From positions 744,001-808,000 of the forward strand of contig BLLK01000040.1 of assembly GCA_021927905.1 (NCBI GenBank): DNA of 64,000 nucleotides, given 5' to 3'. The notes below the pieces were generated by a model. It worked only from the letters and a program-made list of their open reading frames with translations. It ran no database searches and was not told the origin of the DNA. Made by a program: the position numbers and the translations under genes. This DNA is from Chaetoceros tenuissimus (taxonomy: Eukaryota > Bacillariophyta > Thalassiosirophyceae > Chaetocerotales > Chaetocerotaceae). Position 1 is the stretch's first letter; every line of letters begins with the position of its first letter. Of the stretch, positions 53,473 to 63,844 are shown in pieces.

Positions 53473-55334
53473 TTACATTCCAGTGAATTTAGATGGATCG
53501 AATGCAAACATTGCTTTTCCATCCACATAGTTGGAGGTAGGGGCTGATGTAAACATTGCTTTTTCATTGCTTTTCTCAGCACTATCTTGGACACTATCAA
53601 TTTTGAAATCACTCTTGTTCTTCTTGTTATCCTCGTCACCTTCTTCATCATCACTTTCATTGTCTTCTGCTCCTGGAATCATACAACAAGCACAGCTAGT
53701 TAGCTTTTTTGCAGCTTTCAAGGACCAATCAACTTTGGGCTGAACAGTATCCATCAAAGTTTTATTCTCTAAAAGAATCCCTTTGTGCTCAAACGCAGCT
53801 TCTTCCACAATTCCGTGATCATACTCATTCAGTTTCCTTTTCTTTGCCTCTTGTAATTCTTCCTTGCGCAATGCAATCATAGTTTCCACTGCCTTTGATA
53901 AGATAGTGGCTGGAAATAGGGAAAAAGTGAGTGAGAAGTGAGAGGTGAAACTTGATACTGTCAGAGTAAAGCTCATTCAAAAAGTTGGAGCCGACGAAAT
54001 ACTGTTTGAGCCTTCCGAAGAAACGCACTCGTGAGCTAAAGCTCACTCGGAGGCTCACTTGAGCTCGCAATCCTCTTTGTTCGATGCTCTTTCCCCTCAC
54101 TTACCTGGAATTTCTCTGGATCTGGACCCAGTCACATATTGCAAAAGATTCGTAAGCGCCAATTCGCTTTGGTCTACACTTCCATTACCCAAAGTACCAA
54201 CCTGACTCAATAAGAAACCAAGTCGACAGACAAAAGGAATGTACCCACTCTTTTTCTCATTATGCTTCAATTGTAAAAATGCATCTACCGAAGTGAGCCA
54301 ACTTTCCATCAAGCATGCTTTTTCGAATGAAGTTTTCGCCAAAACTTTGTCAATTTTTGCAACTGATGTGAGTTGCATCAATGGAATGTTGGTAGAAATG
54401 TATTCCTTTGTAATAGGTTGATAAAATGGTATCCATGAATCACCCAACCCTCTTGCAAGGGATCCACTTAATGAATCATAAACAAAGACATGCCGTTCAC
54501 AAGGAAACATTTGTTGTAAATGTTGCAATAATGGTGCTGTCCATGCCATATTCAATGTAAACAATACCGTTTTGGCCGATCCCACATTCTTTCGAACTCG
54601 ATGAGCATCTAATCTTGCCAATGCAAACACAGCTTGTTCCATTACTTCCTTTGTAATTTTAGAGGAAGAAGTGGATGCCAATATGGATAGATTAAACATC
54701 CATTGTGGTTTGGAAACGATCGCCTAGAAGGATAGGTGAAATTAGGTGAGACATTGATGCAATATGAAAGTGTTGACGTAATACTTTTGTGTGTGTGTCT
54801 GCCGAAGAAGCAAGCTCGTGAACTGATGGTTACTGGGAGGCTTGCTAAAGCTCAAAGAACCCTACCCTTTATTCGTCCCTCTTGCTCCTTACTTCGTCCG
54901 TCGCAAACTCTACTCACCATTCCTGCATTTGATTCCATCAAAATAGATTCAATCATATCTAGTCCCAAGGAAGAACTTGCATCCGCTACAAAACAGAGTG
55001 CAGTCGAAGTCAATGTATCTTCAAAAGCTTGTTTCAACTGTGATACAAATTCCTGTAGAGGAAACTTGATGTATTCATCTTGTTCTTTTTCATTTTGTTT
55101 GAGAACAATGTAGTCTTGTGTAATAGATGCAATGGAAGGAGTGGGTACATTTGCATTCTTATCTAGAATCCTTTGGACGAATGAGCCAATGTCTGTGCTG
55201 GGTTCTAGAGCTATGTCAGTGTATAGTTGCTCCTGACTGGAATGATATTGGTTTATTTTCTCCAACTGCATTTGTCTTCTATTTTCACGGAGAGCTTTCG
55301 GATCGAGGATGTTGCGGTTTAATATGTCCATCAT
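53473..55334 (-). CDS. Unknown protein, 490 aa, three exons with two related introns
   Basis: Exons 55,334-54,918, 54,723-54,105 and 53,909-53,473 join in frame (417+619+437 nt) through introns of 194 bp (GTGAGT...TCTAG) and 195 bp (GTAAGT...TCCAG). Product: MMDILNRNILDPKALRENRR..., a helical acidic N-terminus; a central globular part with SSLGLDMIESILME, SKPQWMFNLSILAS, KTVLFTLNMAWTAPLL, RHVFVYDSLSGSLARGLGDS; a C-terminal part with SCACCMIPGAEDNESDDEEG and an acidic tail ending DGKAMFAFDPSKFTGM. I do not recognise the family; a phrase like TVLFT...RHVFVYDS could be a nucleotide- or sugar-binding alpha/beta fold. No signal peptide. The unique feature is the similarity of the two introns. Confidence 0.75.
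53910..54104 (-). repeat. Intron 2 of the 53.5-55.3 kb gene, related to intron 1
   Basis: On the + strand the core about 53,979-54,070 contains GACGAAATACTGTTT, CCGAAGAAACGCACTCGTGA, ACTCGGAGGCT and AGCTC, in the same order and near-equal spacing as in intron 1. GAGCTC-type inverted strings could form a hairpin (GTGAGCTAAAGCTCAC). Confidence 0.75.
54724..54917 (-). repeat. Intron 1 of the 53.5-55.3 kb gene, related to intron 2
   Basis: On the + strand the core about 54,766-54,860 contains GACGTAATACTTTTG, CCGAAGAAGCAAGCTCGTGA, ACTGGGAGGCT and AGCTC, aligning with intron 2. Lengths are 194 and 195 bp and both have consensus splice ends. Confidence 0.75.
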
Positions 55335-56371
55335 GATTGTATGGTACGTAAGGTATTGGTAATTAGTCAATGTGATAGTGGTGGAAAAGTAAATGTTCCG
55401 AAAGTGAAGAAAGATACAAAAGGGTATTCGCTTGGTAGTGATAGACGAAAACAACATCAATAATAGTCACAAGGTACGTAGATATAATCTACGGTAATAC
55501 CTTGATAATAGTGATGTTGGATGTTGAATGGATTTAGGAGGAGGTGGTAGGAAGCTTTCAAGTTTTGGGAGATCGTCATTGTTGTTTTTAGCTAACTTAG
55601 AAGCAATGTGACAAAGTCTACAGTTGACACTGCATTCGACAATCTAAGTACGAGTAAGGTACGTACGGCATAAGTTCTTTGATCTGAAGACGACGATGCA
55701 CATGCAAAATGCAGAAAAGATGATGGAGTGTGATGATGTTCTCTGTTGCAATAAATAGATCATCTGATCACATAGGAATAGGCTGTGAAGGATACTTGTA
55801 TACAATCTATATAATGTACAACGAAAGCAATAAAGAGAAAGAGACAGTTCCTAAACCTACTGGATATAGCTACATTTGAAACTGCAACGTTGCAACAAAC
55901 TCGCATCATGGAAGGGTACAATGATACATTTGTTGTTACTTCGTTTGATCTTGTCGACGATGCAGAGGTGCAGATGGAAAAAGATGCATCAAATAGATTG
56001 AAGAATCTTCAAGAGAACAGCAGAAAGGAAGGACAAAACTTCCGAACGTACCAGAAAAGGTATTGCCAAAGACAGTGTGCAGTGATTAAGACACTGTGAT
56101 TGACTACTACCTAGTACGAGAAACTACGATGCGGAGAAGGTTGATGAGCTGGAGTTGGCAAGAGCTCATACTATTCGTTTCATGATGAAAGTCTTCCCAC
56201 TCAATGCAGTGTTCGTGATGATCCATACCAAAGACGAGTATACTTGTCGTCTTTTGCTTGCAATCAACTCTACGAGGACAAAGACATGGACACACTCTTT
56301 TGCAATAGATTCTACGAGGATAAGGATTTGGACTTGCACCCATTGACTACCTTCATCTAGTGTACTCTGAA
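55335..56371 (+). other. Intergenic region with a doubtful 63-codon frame (55,908-56,099)
   Basis: The frame MEGYNDTFVVTSFDLVDD...QRQCAVIKTL is charged and helix-like but has no family or neighbour support. Nearby 56,150-56,346 contains two related phrases (CAATCAACTCTACGAGGACA and CAATAGATTCTACGAGGATA), a small diverged duplication. Nothing else was recognised. Confidence 0.35.
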
Positions 56372-56735
56372 AGTTGTACCAAAGCATGCGGTTACTGCGT
56401 TTTCTATATCTACCAATACAGCATCTGCATCTCTTCCAGTAGATTATCAACCTGCTTCCTTTTCATCCATCACAAGAAATTGGAGACCCATTTGTGCCAC
56501 CATCTTACTTGGAATCCATCAAGAATAAAAATATTGAAATCGACTTGGAATCTGTCAACAAGAAAATTCAAGATGATGCAGCTGCTAGACGAGATGATAA
56601 GAATGTAAATACAGAGGCAAATCAGAGAAGTATCGATATTCGAAAAGAAGGTGAAGAGGAGGAAAAAAGAATGGCTAGAATAGAGAATATGCCATGAGAG
56701 AGAAAGAGGAAGCTATTCTAAGAGAAAAATCCTTT
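56372..56735 (+). pseudogene. Truncated pseudogene copy of the thylakoid-lumen gene at 42.2 kb
   Basis: The DNA matches the 42,204-42,707 gene on the opposite strand. ATATCTACCAATACAGCATC corresponds to the second hydrophobic part, and ESIKNKNIEIDLESVNKKIQ and AAARRDDKNVNTEANQRSID to the coiled-coil part. It lacks the signal peptide and ATG region, has a small deletion around ITLSKE that changes the frame, and stops early at ENMP. It lies about 14 kb from the parent in inverted orientation. The several substitutions show that it is not very young. Confidence 0.9.
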
Positions 56736-57216
56736 CCAAGTTAGATTACAGAAGGAGATTGCTTCATCACAGCTAGAGACAGTTTCTCAAGTTTAGTACT
56801 ATGGAGTAATGCATGAAAGTTTGGATATGACATTTGAAGGACGAAGGACTAAATCAATACAAGAAAAATGCGGGCGTTACAACATGCCAACCAGATATGA
56901 GAATCAAGACATGCTCCATTAAGTACAACATCAAAGTGATATATATAGACAACTGAATGTGTCGAAAGAAAGAAAAGCCTATACGTAGATATGGCCAATG
57001 CTATTTGTTTAAGCTACTCTCAGACCACACAGAAAAAAAATACAATCACATCACAGAGATGCAACGTACCATCCACAACATATGCAGATCGTCCTAAATA
57101 TCAACTCAATTGGATTATTTTTAATTTATCTGTTCTCTAAATTCCGTAGAAATAGTTTCTGATTCTTCTTTAATTTGGGCAATTCTAGCATAGTTGTTGT
57201 GATCAGTTTTACTTTC
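56736..57216. other. Intergenic region
   Basis: AT-rich, without ORF or recognisable repeat. It contains the 3' UTR of the minus-strand gene ending at 57,217. Confidence 0.5.
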
Positions 57217-59448
57217 CTAGTCCTCCTCCAAAGCCTCATCACCCATTTCTTGCGCATTTGCATCAATAGTACCTGTTTCTCTAATGATATCTAAGTAACG
57301 ACTGGAAGAATGAGAGCCGTCTTCAGGGCCAGAGTTGGTAAATGCAGAGGCAGAGCCGTTGCCCTCCTTCTTGCGTTTCTTGTAGACGTGAGAGGCATCA
57401 TCGTCGTCAGAAGAAGAACCAGAGCCGTCTTCAGAGTCAGAACTGGTACTTGGAGAGTCGTTGCCCTCCTTCTTTTGCTTCTTGTTGTCTACGTGTGAGG
57501 CATCATCATCTCTTTCACTTTTATCGTCTTCAGAAGAAGAATCAGAGCCATCTTCTTGATTTCCTTTCATTGTCATGCCTAACTTTTTCAAATACTCAAG
57601 ACGTTGTGTTCCATATATGAAATGATGCGCCATATGTGTAAAATCAACGGAAGCAAAATCAATATTCTCAGGACGTACAAAAGAATCCTCACTCACAGGG
57701 ACGGTTTCTTTTGTTCTATCATCTTCAAATTCAACTTCCGCATGCACTCCTGTGATAACTGCTGATCTTGTATTTACATGAATACAAACACGCTCCTTGC
57801 ACCATGGTGGTAACTTTTCTAACCACACAGGCACTCCTTGGTCATCAACTGTCTCAATGATATCACGAAGCTCGTCTTCTTGATTCCCTGTCCTTGCCTC
57901 GAGTAACTGCACCAAATTGTCAAGGCGATGTTTTCTCATTGTCTCGCATAACTGCATCAAAATTTCAAGACGATTTCTTTCATGCCAAAAATGTTGCAAT
58001 ATATGTTTAAAATCATCGAAAGCAAAATCAATATTCTCAGGATGTACAAAAGCACACTTATTCAAAGGAACGGTTTCTTTTGTTCTGTCATCTTCAAATT
58101 CAACTTCCGCCAGTACTTTTGTGATAACTGCTCGTCTTTCATTTACTTGAAAACGAACGCGCTCCTTGCACCATGGTGGTAACTTTTCTAACCACACAGG
58201 CACTCCTTGGTCGTCAACTGTCTTAATAATATCACTAAGCTCAACAGAAGACTCTTCCTCGGCTTCTTCGTCGTCATTGGCACCGTTCAGACCTTCGGCA
58301 TCCTCATTTCCATCCTTTTCGCTCACTTCTTCCTTATCCTTCGTGTGTTCTTCTTTGTCTTCAACTTCGTCTTCTAAAGCAACCTCATTGACACCCTCCA
58401 CAGGAGGTGAAAAAGTACACTCATTTACAGGAGCAGTTCCTTTTGTCCCGTTATCAAATTCAACTTGCACAAGTACTCCTGTGGTAACCCCTCGTTTTCC
58501 ATTAACTTGAATACGAACACGCTCCTTGCACCATACTTGTAAACCTTCTAAGCATGCAGGCAATCCTCGGCCATCAACTGTCTCATGCATATCACTAACC
58601 TCATCAGAAGTTTCTTCTTCTTTGCCGTCATTGGCTTCAAAATCAGAGCTATGACTTGAAAAGTCTCCCTCACCCTTCTTGTACTTCTTGCTGGAAAGAT
58701 GATCCTTGCTTGCACCTTCACTTCTACTTTCCTCCTCCTCCAAATCATAGTCTTCATTGAGGTTGGAATCGGAGCCAACACTAGAAGAGTCTTCCTCACC
58801 CTGCTTGCCAAGACAGCAGTCCTTGCTTGGACTTTCCTCCTCAGAATCATCATCGAGTTCAGAAGTATCCTTTAGCTCCTCTTCATTCACTTCAGGAGGT
58901 GAAAATAGAGTTCCTTCGACTGTGGACTCATGGTTGCTGATGGTTCCTTCAGAGGATCCTTCAAGTGCAGCTTGGTTGATGTTGAGAACTTCTTCTGCAT
59001 CCTCATCTTCGGTTCGAACTCTGTTTGGAATACGGCGTGATCTCAAAGTAAGACCATGTCCCTCCCTGCGCTTCTTTTCTTCCAAGAAAGCTGTCCACTC
59101 ACTTTTCTCAACAAAACACTTTACATCTTCATCTCCAATCTTGCCTTCAACAACACACCACTCTGCACCATCGCCATATCTGTCAATATCTCGGATCCAT
59201 TCCGGATCATGCAGCACTTGTGACCCATTCCTTTCAAAACCAAAATCTTTGGTAACATTCATACCATCCTCATCCTCATCAGGTTCGATTGGATATAGGA
59301 ATTTGAAGTCCTTTTTGGCCTGAGTCAAGACCTCGGAAGTGATTTGTTCATCATCTCCATCATCATAAAGGACATTGTACTCATTTTCATTTACTTTTTC
59401 AGCCTTCCCTCTGTACGAGATGCTTGATACTTTGAATTCAGGATCCAT
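57217..59448 (-). CDS. Acidic protein with Tudor-like start and three internal repeats, 743 aa
   Basis: The start chosen is MDPEFKVSSISYRGKAEKV; a 12-codon upstream extension has no ATG context. Residues 1-45 (YRGKAEKVNENEYNVLYDDGDDEQI) look like a Tudor-type barrel. Next is a conserved-looking part with DPEWIRDIDRYGDGAEWCV. Three repeats follow, each around WCKERVRIQVNGKRGV, WCKERVRFQVNERRAV and WCKERVCIHVNTRSAV, followed by an EVEFxDxTKxTxP phrase. Repeats 2 and 3 (period 369 bp) share long nearly identical DNA and add a helical HPENIDFAFDDFKH part. Linkers are Ser/Asp/Glu-rich. The tail holds KKQKKEGN and KKRKKEGN, likely nuclear localisation signals. Probably a chromatin-associated protein; exact function unknown. 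Confidence 0.7.
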   Translation of the reverse strand: MDPEFKVSSISYRGKAEKVNENEYNVLYDDGDDEQITSEVLTQAKKDFKFLYPIEPDEDEDGMNVTKDFGFERNGSQVLHDPEWIRDIDRYGDGAEWCVVEGKIGDEDVKCFVEKSEWTAFLEEKKRREGHGLTLRSRRIPNRVRTEDEDAEEVLNINQAALEGSSEGTISNHESTVEGTLFSPPEVNEEELKDTSELDDDSEEESPSKDCCLGKQGEEDSSSVGSDSNLNEDYDLEEEESRSEGASKDHLSSKKYKKGEGDFSSHSSDFEANDGKEEETSDEVSDMHETVDGRGLPACLEGLQVWCKERVRIQVNGKRGVTTGVLVQVEFDNGTKGTAPVNECTFSPPVEGVNEVALEDEVEDKEEHTKDKEEVSEKDGNEDAEGLNGANDDEEAEEESSVELSDIIKTVDDQGVPVWLEKLPPWCKERVRFQVNERRAVITKVLAEVEFEDDRTKETVPLNKCAFVHPENIDFAFDDFKHILQHFWHERNRLEILMQLCETMRKHRLDNLVQLLEARTGNQEDELRDIIETVDDQGVPVWLEKLPPWCKERVCIHVNTRSAVITGVHAEVEFEDDRTKETVPVSEDSFVRPENIDFASVDFTHMAHHFIYGTQRLEYLKKLGMTMKGNQEDGSDSSSEDDKSERDDDASHVDNKKQKKEGNDSPSTSSDSEDGSGSSSDDDDASHVYKKRKKEGNGSASAFTNSGPEDGSHSSSRYLDIIRETGTIDANAQEMGDEALEED
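57791..58590 (-). repeat. Coding tandem repeats in the 57.2-59.4 kb gene
   Basis: The string CGCTCCTTGCACCATGGTGG occurs at 57,791 and 58,160 (369 bp apart, 123 codons), and a diverged copy CGCTCCTTGCACCATACTTG at 58,520. The two downstream copies are the most alike, so the last duplication is the youngest. Confidence 0.85.
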
Positions 59449-60034
59449 GGTGTGTTGTATATATAAAAGTAAAGTATTTTTCAACTTCTCTTTGTGAAAA
59501 ACACATCTCCTCTGTTGCTCGATTCTTCCGTTAGATCAGCTGGGATTCAAAATTCAGTCCTAATTTTTCAAACCTGTCTAAAAATTTCAAATATAGAGAG
59601 AGGAATAGAAACGAGAAAAGGTCATTCGTGTAAATACTCCTACTTCCTATGCTTATTACAAAGTACGTATCTATGCTTTTTGCGAAATAAAGCGTCTTGT
59701 TATAATCGCTCCGATCAACAGTTTCTAGTAAATGGGACCTTCCGATAACCTTTTGATAAGCTGACAAAGACTCAAAGAAAAATTCTTGTTTCGGCAAATG
59801 AGGAATGTAATCCAGTTCTACCACGGCAGAATAATATTTATATAATTATTACGAAATCGATTTTTCAATCACTTTCTCATACCCACGAATACAATGTTCC
59901 GATGTCGATTTTTTTCAAGCGTTGGGCAGGATAGATGATGCCAAGGTGTCAGAACATATCAGTGCATTATTTTTGCTGTTTAGCTTTTACTTATTCTACT
60001 TCTATCACCACACAAACATATTTCAAAGTCAACA
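59449..60034. other. Divergent promoter region
   Basis: Lies between the minus gene starting at 59,448 and the plus gene starting at 60,035. Frames here are short and opposite each other, without protein-like content. Confidence 0.5.
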
Positions 60035-60490
60035 ATGAATAGTACAGGTACACCACTTCTAATCCCCCTCGGAATTTTCACATTAACAGTGCAGTTTATT
60101 ATTTTCTTCGGGACAGCTAAAGACACTCCAGGTTGGGACGGAAAGCATCACACCGTCTGGCATGATAAGAGTGTAGATTCTTTGACTCGAGCTGAGTATA
60201 AACATGATAAAGCATTCTTGAAAAAGCTACGTCGTGGTCTTAACTCAACTTCTCGTTTCGGAGAGTATAATGTAGCAGGCGAGTTTCGATATGGCGACAA
60301 TAAAGACTGTTTGCAGGTTAGAATTCTCTGTGCTTTTGAAAGACCAGCCGGATACATCGTAGAATCCGTAGATGGAAAGACTATTGCCTTTGTTGAAAAA
60401 TACAAAATAGATGCTGTTGTAGCGTTGACAATGGCAGACCCTCGTAGACCAAGAATGACCAGATCACAAGTACGACCATTTCTAGTCTAA
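60035..60490 (+). CDS. Small membrane-anchored hypothetical protein, 151 aa
   Basis: ATG-started frame with an N-terminal hydrophobic segment (PLLIPLGIFTLTVQFIIFF, about aa 7-25), acting as signal anchor or signal peptide. The rest is a basic, soluble-looking domain: WDGKHHTVWHDKSVDSLT, RRGLNSTSRFGEYNVAGEF, CLQVRILCAFERPAGYIV, and a basic end RRPRMTRSQVRPFLV. No family recognised. Single exon with a clean stop. Confidence 0.55.
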   Translation: MNSTGTPLLIPLGIFTLTVQFIIFFGTAKDTPGWDGKHHTVWHDKSVDSLTRAEYKHDKAFLKKLRRGLNSTSRFGEYNVAGEFRYGDNKDCLQVRILCAFERPAGYIVESVDGKTIAFVEKYKIDAVVALTMADPRRPRMTRSQVRPFLV

Positions 60491-60665
60491 AATTCGATTG
60501 ATTCGATTCTCAAGTCCATTTACTCACAGGGTCGTCTATAAATTGTTTCGACAGACCTCGTTCTAAACTAAATATGTGATATGCCATGTAATCAAAGTAT
60601 ACTAAACATCTGTACCAGTATTAGTTCCTTAAAAAGTATCACTTTCCTCTGGGCCATCGTTCACT

Positions 60666-61464
60666 TCATGAGCCAACTCCTCCAATGTTTGGATATTTAT
60701 TTTCTGCCTTGTCTTCTCTAATAGTAACATGCTCCATGACTAAAGAATTATCCGTTGATTCCTCCATTGGTGAATTGCTAAAATTTTGCTCCTCCTCCTT
60801 CTTGTTCTTTTCTTCCTTCTTGACATTTTTCTGAAAACAAAGAGACCGTTTGAATTCCTTTGTAGTACCAATCTCACAAGTAATGCTACCTTCTCCGTTG
60901 TTTACTACTGCCAATGAACCCTCCACTTTATTCACTTTGCTTCTTTGAGTTGAATTCTCGAAGCCTTTGCAATCTTCGAGCCTTTAATAAAGCTGCATTT
61001 AAGAAAGCATCATCTTCCTTTCTCGCTCTGCTACCCCATCATTATTGATTGGAACATTACTGACATTGTTGAAAAGTGCTTTTAACCTAACATTCTTCGT
61101 ATCTATACAAAAAGATCATGCTATTCTTCTTAGTTTTTTTTTGTTCCTGTTCAATGTTCAACGATTATATGAACCCTTTGTTTGTATCTTTCTTATCTGT
61201 TTCAGCTGTTTTTCGTCGAAAGATCAAATGAAGGAACAACAAAGGGCGAGTTTGTTCATGCAAAGTTGCAGTATCAAATGTATATCCAGTAGGTTTGGGA
61301 TCTGTCTTTTTCTCTTCATCGTCACTGCATTGGCGTTTTCTCTTCTTTTTGCCTTCTTTTGTACAGGTATCATTCACAGCTATTCCAAGGATGAGATGAT
61401 CTTTGATAGTTTCATCTTTTGGGTTGAAATATTTACATAAGAAACTCCCATCTGCATGTATCAT
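60666..61464 (-). CDS. Two short hypothetical frames, perhaps exons of one gene
   Basis: Frames at 61,464-61,165 (MIHADGSFLCKYFNPKDETI...KKKRKRQCSDDEEKK) and 60,935-60,666 (MNKVEGSLAVVNNGEGSIT...KAENKYPNIGGVGS) are both hydrophilic, Lys/Glu-rich, and on the same strand. The first contains a likely nuclear localisation signal. A splice joining them could not be fixed by eye. They may be a small nuclear protein gene or chance frames. The overlapping + frame is hydrophobic only because it is antisense. Confidence 0.3.
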
Positions 61465-62565
61465 GAGTTTGATTTTTACTCATGGTTGCCTTCTTTTAAA
61501 GTAGCTTGGATACAAAAGTATATCAATATCAGTTGTAATAAAGAAATAGATTCGATTCAGATAGGTTTGAGAAATGGAAAAAAGTGATGAAGGAATCGAA
61601 TCATCGATTCATCGAATCCTTTTCGGTGGCTGGGAAATGGTTTGCATACGTCATCATGACATGAATTGACACCAAGATATGACATTGAAATTGAAGAAAT
61701 CTGAAGAAAGATCTCTTTTGTTGAATACACGTAAGGTAACAACGCGATGTTATGCAATTCGATGAATATCAGAACGGCTAAAGGAGAAGAACAAAATCAC
61801 ATTATTGACGGTGACACATGATTGAGCCTTTTTGGAGGATGTATGTGATACTATTTTGGAAATAGATCGTGGTTCATTATATTCTTACAAAACAAAGGCA
61901 ATTATGCTCACTTCTTGGAGAAAAAGGCCGAAAGATTGGCTAACGAAGATGCGGCTATCCAAGCTGCAAAAGAGAGTTGAGTTGGATTGGATGTGAGAAG
62001 GCAGCCACACTATGGATCACATAACAAAGCTGCAGTCAAAAAATCTGCTGACTTGTACCGAGTTGTCAGGTAGACGTTTTAGTGATCCTACGTATGAAGG
62101 AACGTGAAACTATCACGGATGAACCGACTTCCAAATGCAGTGTTCCACAGCCACCCCCACCAAATTACAATACAGTAAAGATTGAAAATATGGGCGGCCT
62201 TTTCTTCTCATGACTCAAAGTGTACATTGAATGAACCCATTCAATACATCATAGAGTACAGGATACAAACAAGCACTTGAAAGAATAGCGACGAAAGTGC
62301 AAAAGGTTGAAAGGTTTGAAAATATGACAGTGATTTACAGAGTAAGATTGGAGGAGAAAGGATGATGTAGATGTATGCCTCATGACAATCAATGTGATTT
62401 AACAATGATTTTCAGTCGAGCATGGCGATATGACGCAGATTATGAGTGTTCTCTGTAAACCATAAAAGTAAAGAATGCTTATACACGTAACAAAAAAGAT
62501 ATAGTTACTTTGAAGAACTACAATTAGGTTTCCCTAATTCCCAAACCATGTCATTCCTTTGAATT
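61465..62565. other. Intergenic region
   Basis: No credible gene. A short frame near 61,912-61,980 (LEKKAERLANEDAAIQAAKES) looks like the end of a coiled coil and may be a gene scrap. The rest is AT-rich and without recognised repeats. Confidence 0.45.
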
Positions 62566-63844
62566 TCAGTGGAAACAATCATCTTGGGCATGATCATTTC
62601 GCAAAATCATTGCTTGGATAATTTCACAACGATCCATGTCTTGCTCATCCTTGTCATCGTACTTGACTCTCCACCAACTTGCATCAGTGGAATAGTCAAT
62701 AACACTCCCAAAATAAAGCTCATCGCCAAAGTACTTTGCTACTCTTGCGTCTAGAAACATTTTCATTTGACGGTTGTATCTTTCGATACAAACTACATTG
62801 TGAAAGATTTGAGTAAAAAAAAATAAAATAAAACAAAGATTCAAAATAAATCTTGACAACTCCTTACCAATAACTTCTTCAAAGTCCATGGTTTCTTTCA
62901 AACCATCTTCAAACTTGACGTCGTAGATTTGGTGTTTATCTTGTGAGTGTTTCTTTTCATCCACCTCTCCTCTGAAACCCTTGATGTAGACATTGCCTTC
63001 TGCGTCGGTAACTTCATAGTTCTTGACTAAATTCATTCCTACGCTGACTGAATTTCTGGTGTTGTAGTTCTTTTGCTTCTTTTGTGATGGATCTGTCTGT
63101 TCCAAAGCCTCCTTTAATTGAAGCGAAATTGCCAAATGTACTAAATCAAGAATTCGTTGCATTTGGTTTACATCATTGTTGGAGTTGTCTGCACCGTTCA
63201 AAATTGCTGAGACAACTGAGGATTTGGAAACATTGACATCGTCGGAGAAATCTTTGGCTCTCAACTCGATGGCTATGATTGAACATTTCCGAAGAATTTG
63301 TTTCAATAAATCCGTGAGTTCTGGGACATCGCTGACAATAATGAAGATAGCCTTGTGGCCTCGTCTTTTGTTTTGCAGTCCCATTCTAACTTCGAGAGAA
63401 TCATTTGGATGTTCACAATCTTTGCCAAACATCAAAAGACTTCCATCAGGTGATAGAAAGTATTTCCTGAAGAATGCAAGAAAATCCTCTTTGGTATGAA
63501 GCTCTTGATTTTGACTCTTGATGAGGTCAGTAAGGATGTCCCAAAGCATGTTATAGTCCCAATCATTCTCTTTCTTGTGAAGAGCAACTTGAATTTCTTC
63601 AAAAGCATTTACCACTAATGAAAAGAGTTCTTCCTCGTTACCTCTGAGATGCCTTCTTAAGGTAGAAATGAGAGCAGCAGCAACGTCTTTTCGAAATGCA
63701 GAATTGAGTTAACTGTGTAAAGATTGATTTGGAGACAAACATTTCTAAACACTTACCATCCTCAGCCTTTCTCTTTCGGTTTGTGTTTAGAGGGCTTGTC
63801 TTTGTTGTTCTATTAGGCCTGTTTTGTTTAGTTGGTTTGCCCAT
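62566..63844 (-). CDS. Unknown protein with two C-terminal Tudor-like folds, three exons, 377 aa
   Basis: Proposed exons are 63,844-63,757, 63,686-62,868 and 62,792-62,566 (88+819+227 nt, 378 codons). The first intron (70 bp, GTAAGT donor, AAAAG acceptor) is the only joining I found that keeps RKRKAED in frame with DVAAALISTLRRHLRGNEE. The second (75 bp, GTAAGG...TGTAG) has no stop and is divisible by three, so retention would insert a hydrophobic segment. The product starts MGKPTKQNRPNRTTKTS with a basic, NLS-like region. It then has an alpha/beta part (LLMFGKDCEHPNDSLEVRMG, HKAIFIIVSDVPELTDLL) and ends with IKGFRGEVDEKKHSQDKHQI and KYFGDELYFGSVIDYSTD followed by WWRVKYDDKDEQDM, two Tudor-type strands. 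Possible chromatin reader; function unknown. Confidence 0.65.
62793..62867 (-). other. 75-bp intron divisible by three, without stop
   Basis: Minus-strand GTAAGGAGTTG...CACAATGTAG with a T-rich centre. Splicing joins FEEVI to VCIERYNRQMK. Read through, it encodes a 25-residue hydrophobic insert (ILNLCFILFFFTQIFHNV) that does not fit a Tudor fold, so it is normally spliced. Confidence 0.75.

Noticed and set aside
61045-61440. 131-codon hydrophobic + frame resembling a membrane protein
   Set aside because: The opposite strand is Lys/Glu-rich. Its antisense gives Phe/Leu/Ser runs, which explains the hydrophobicity.
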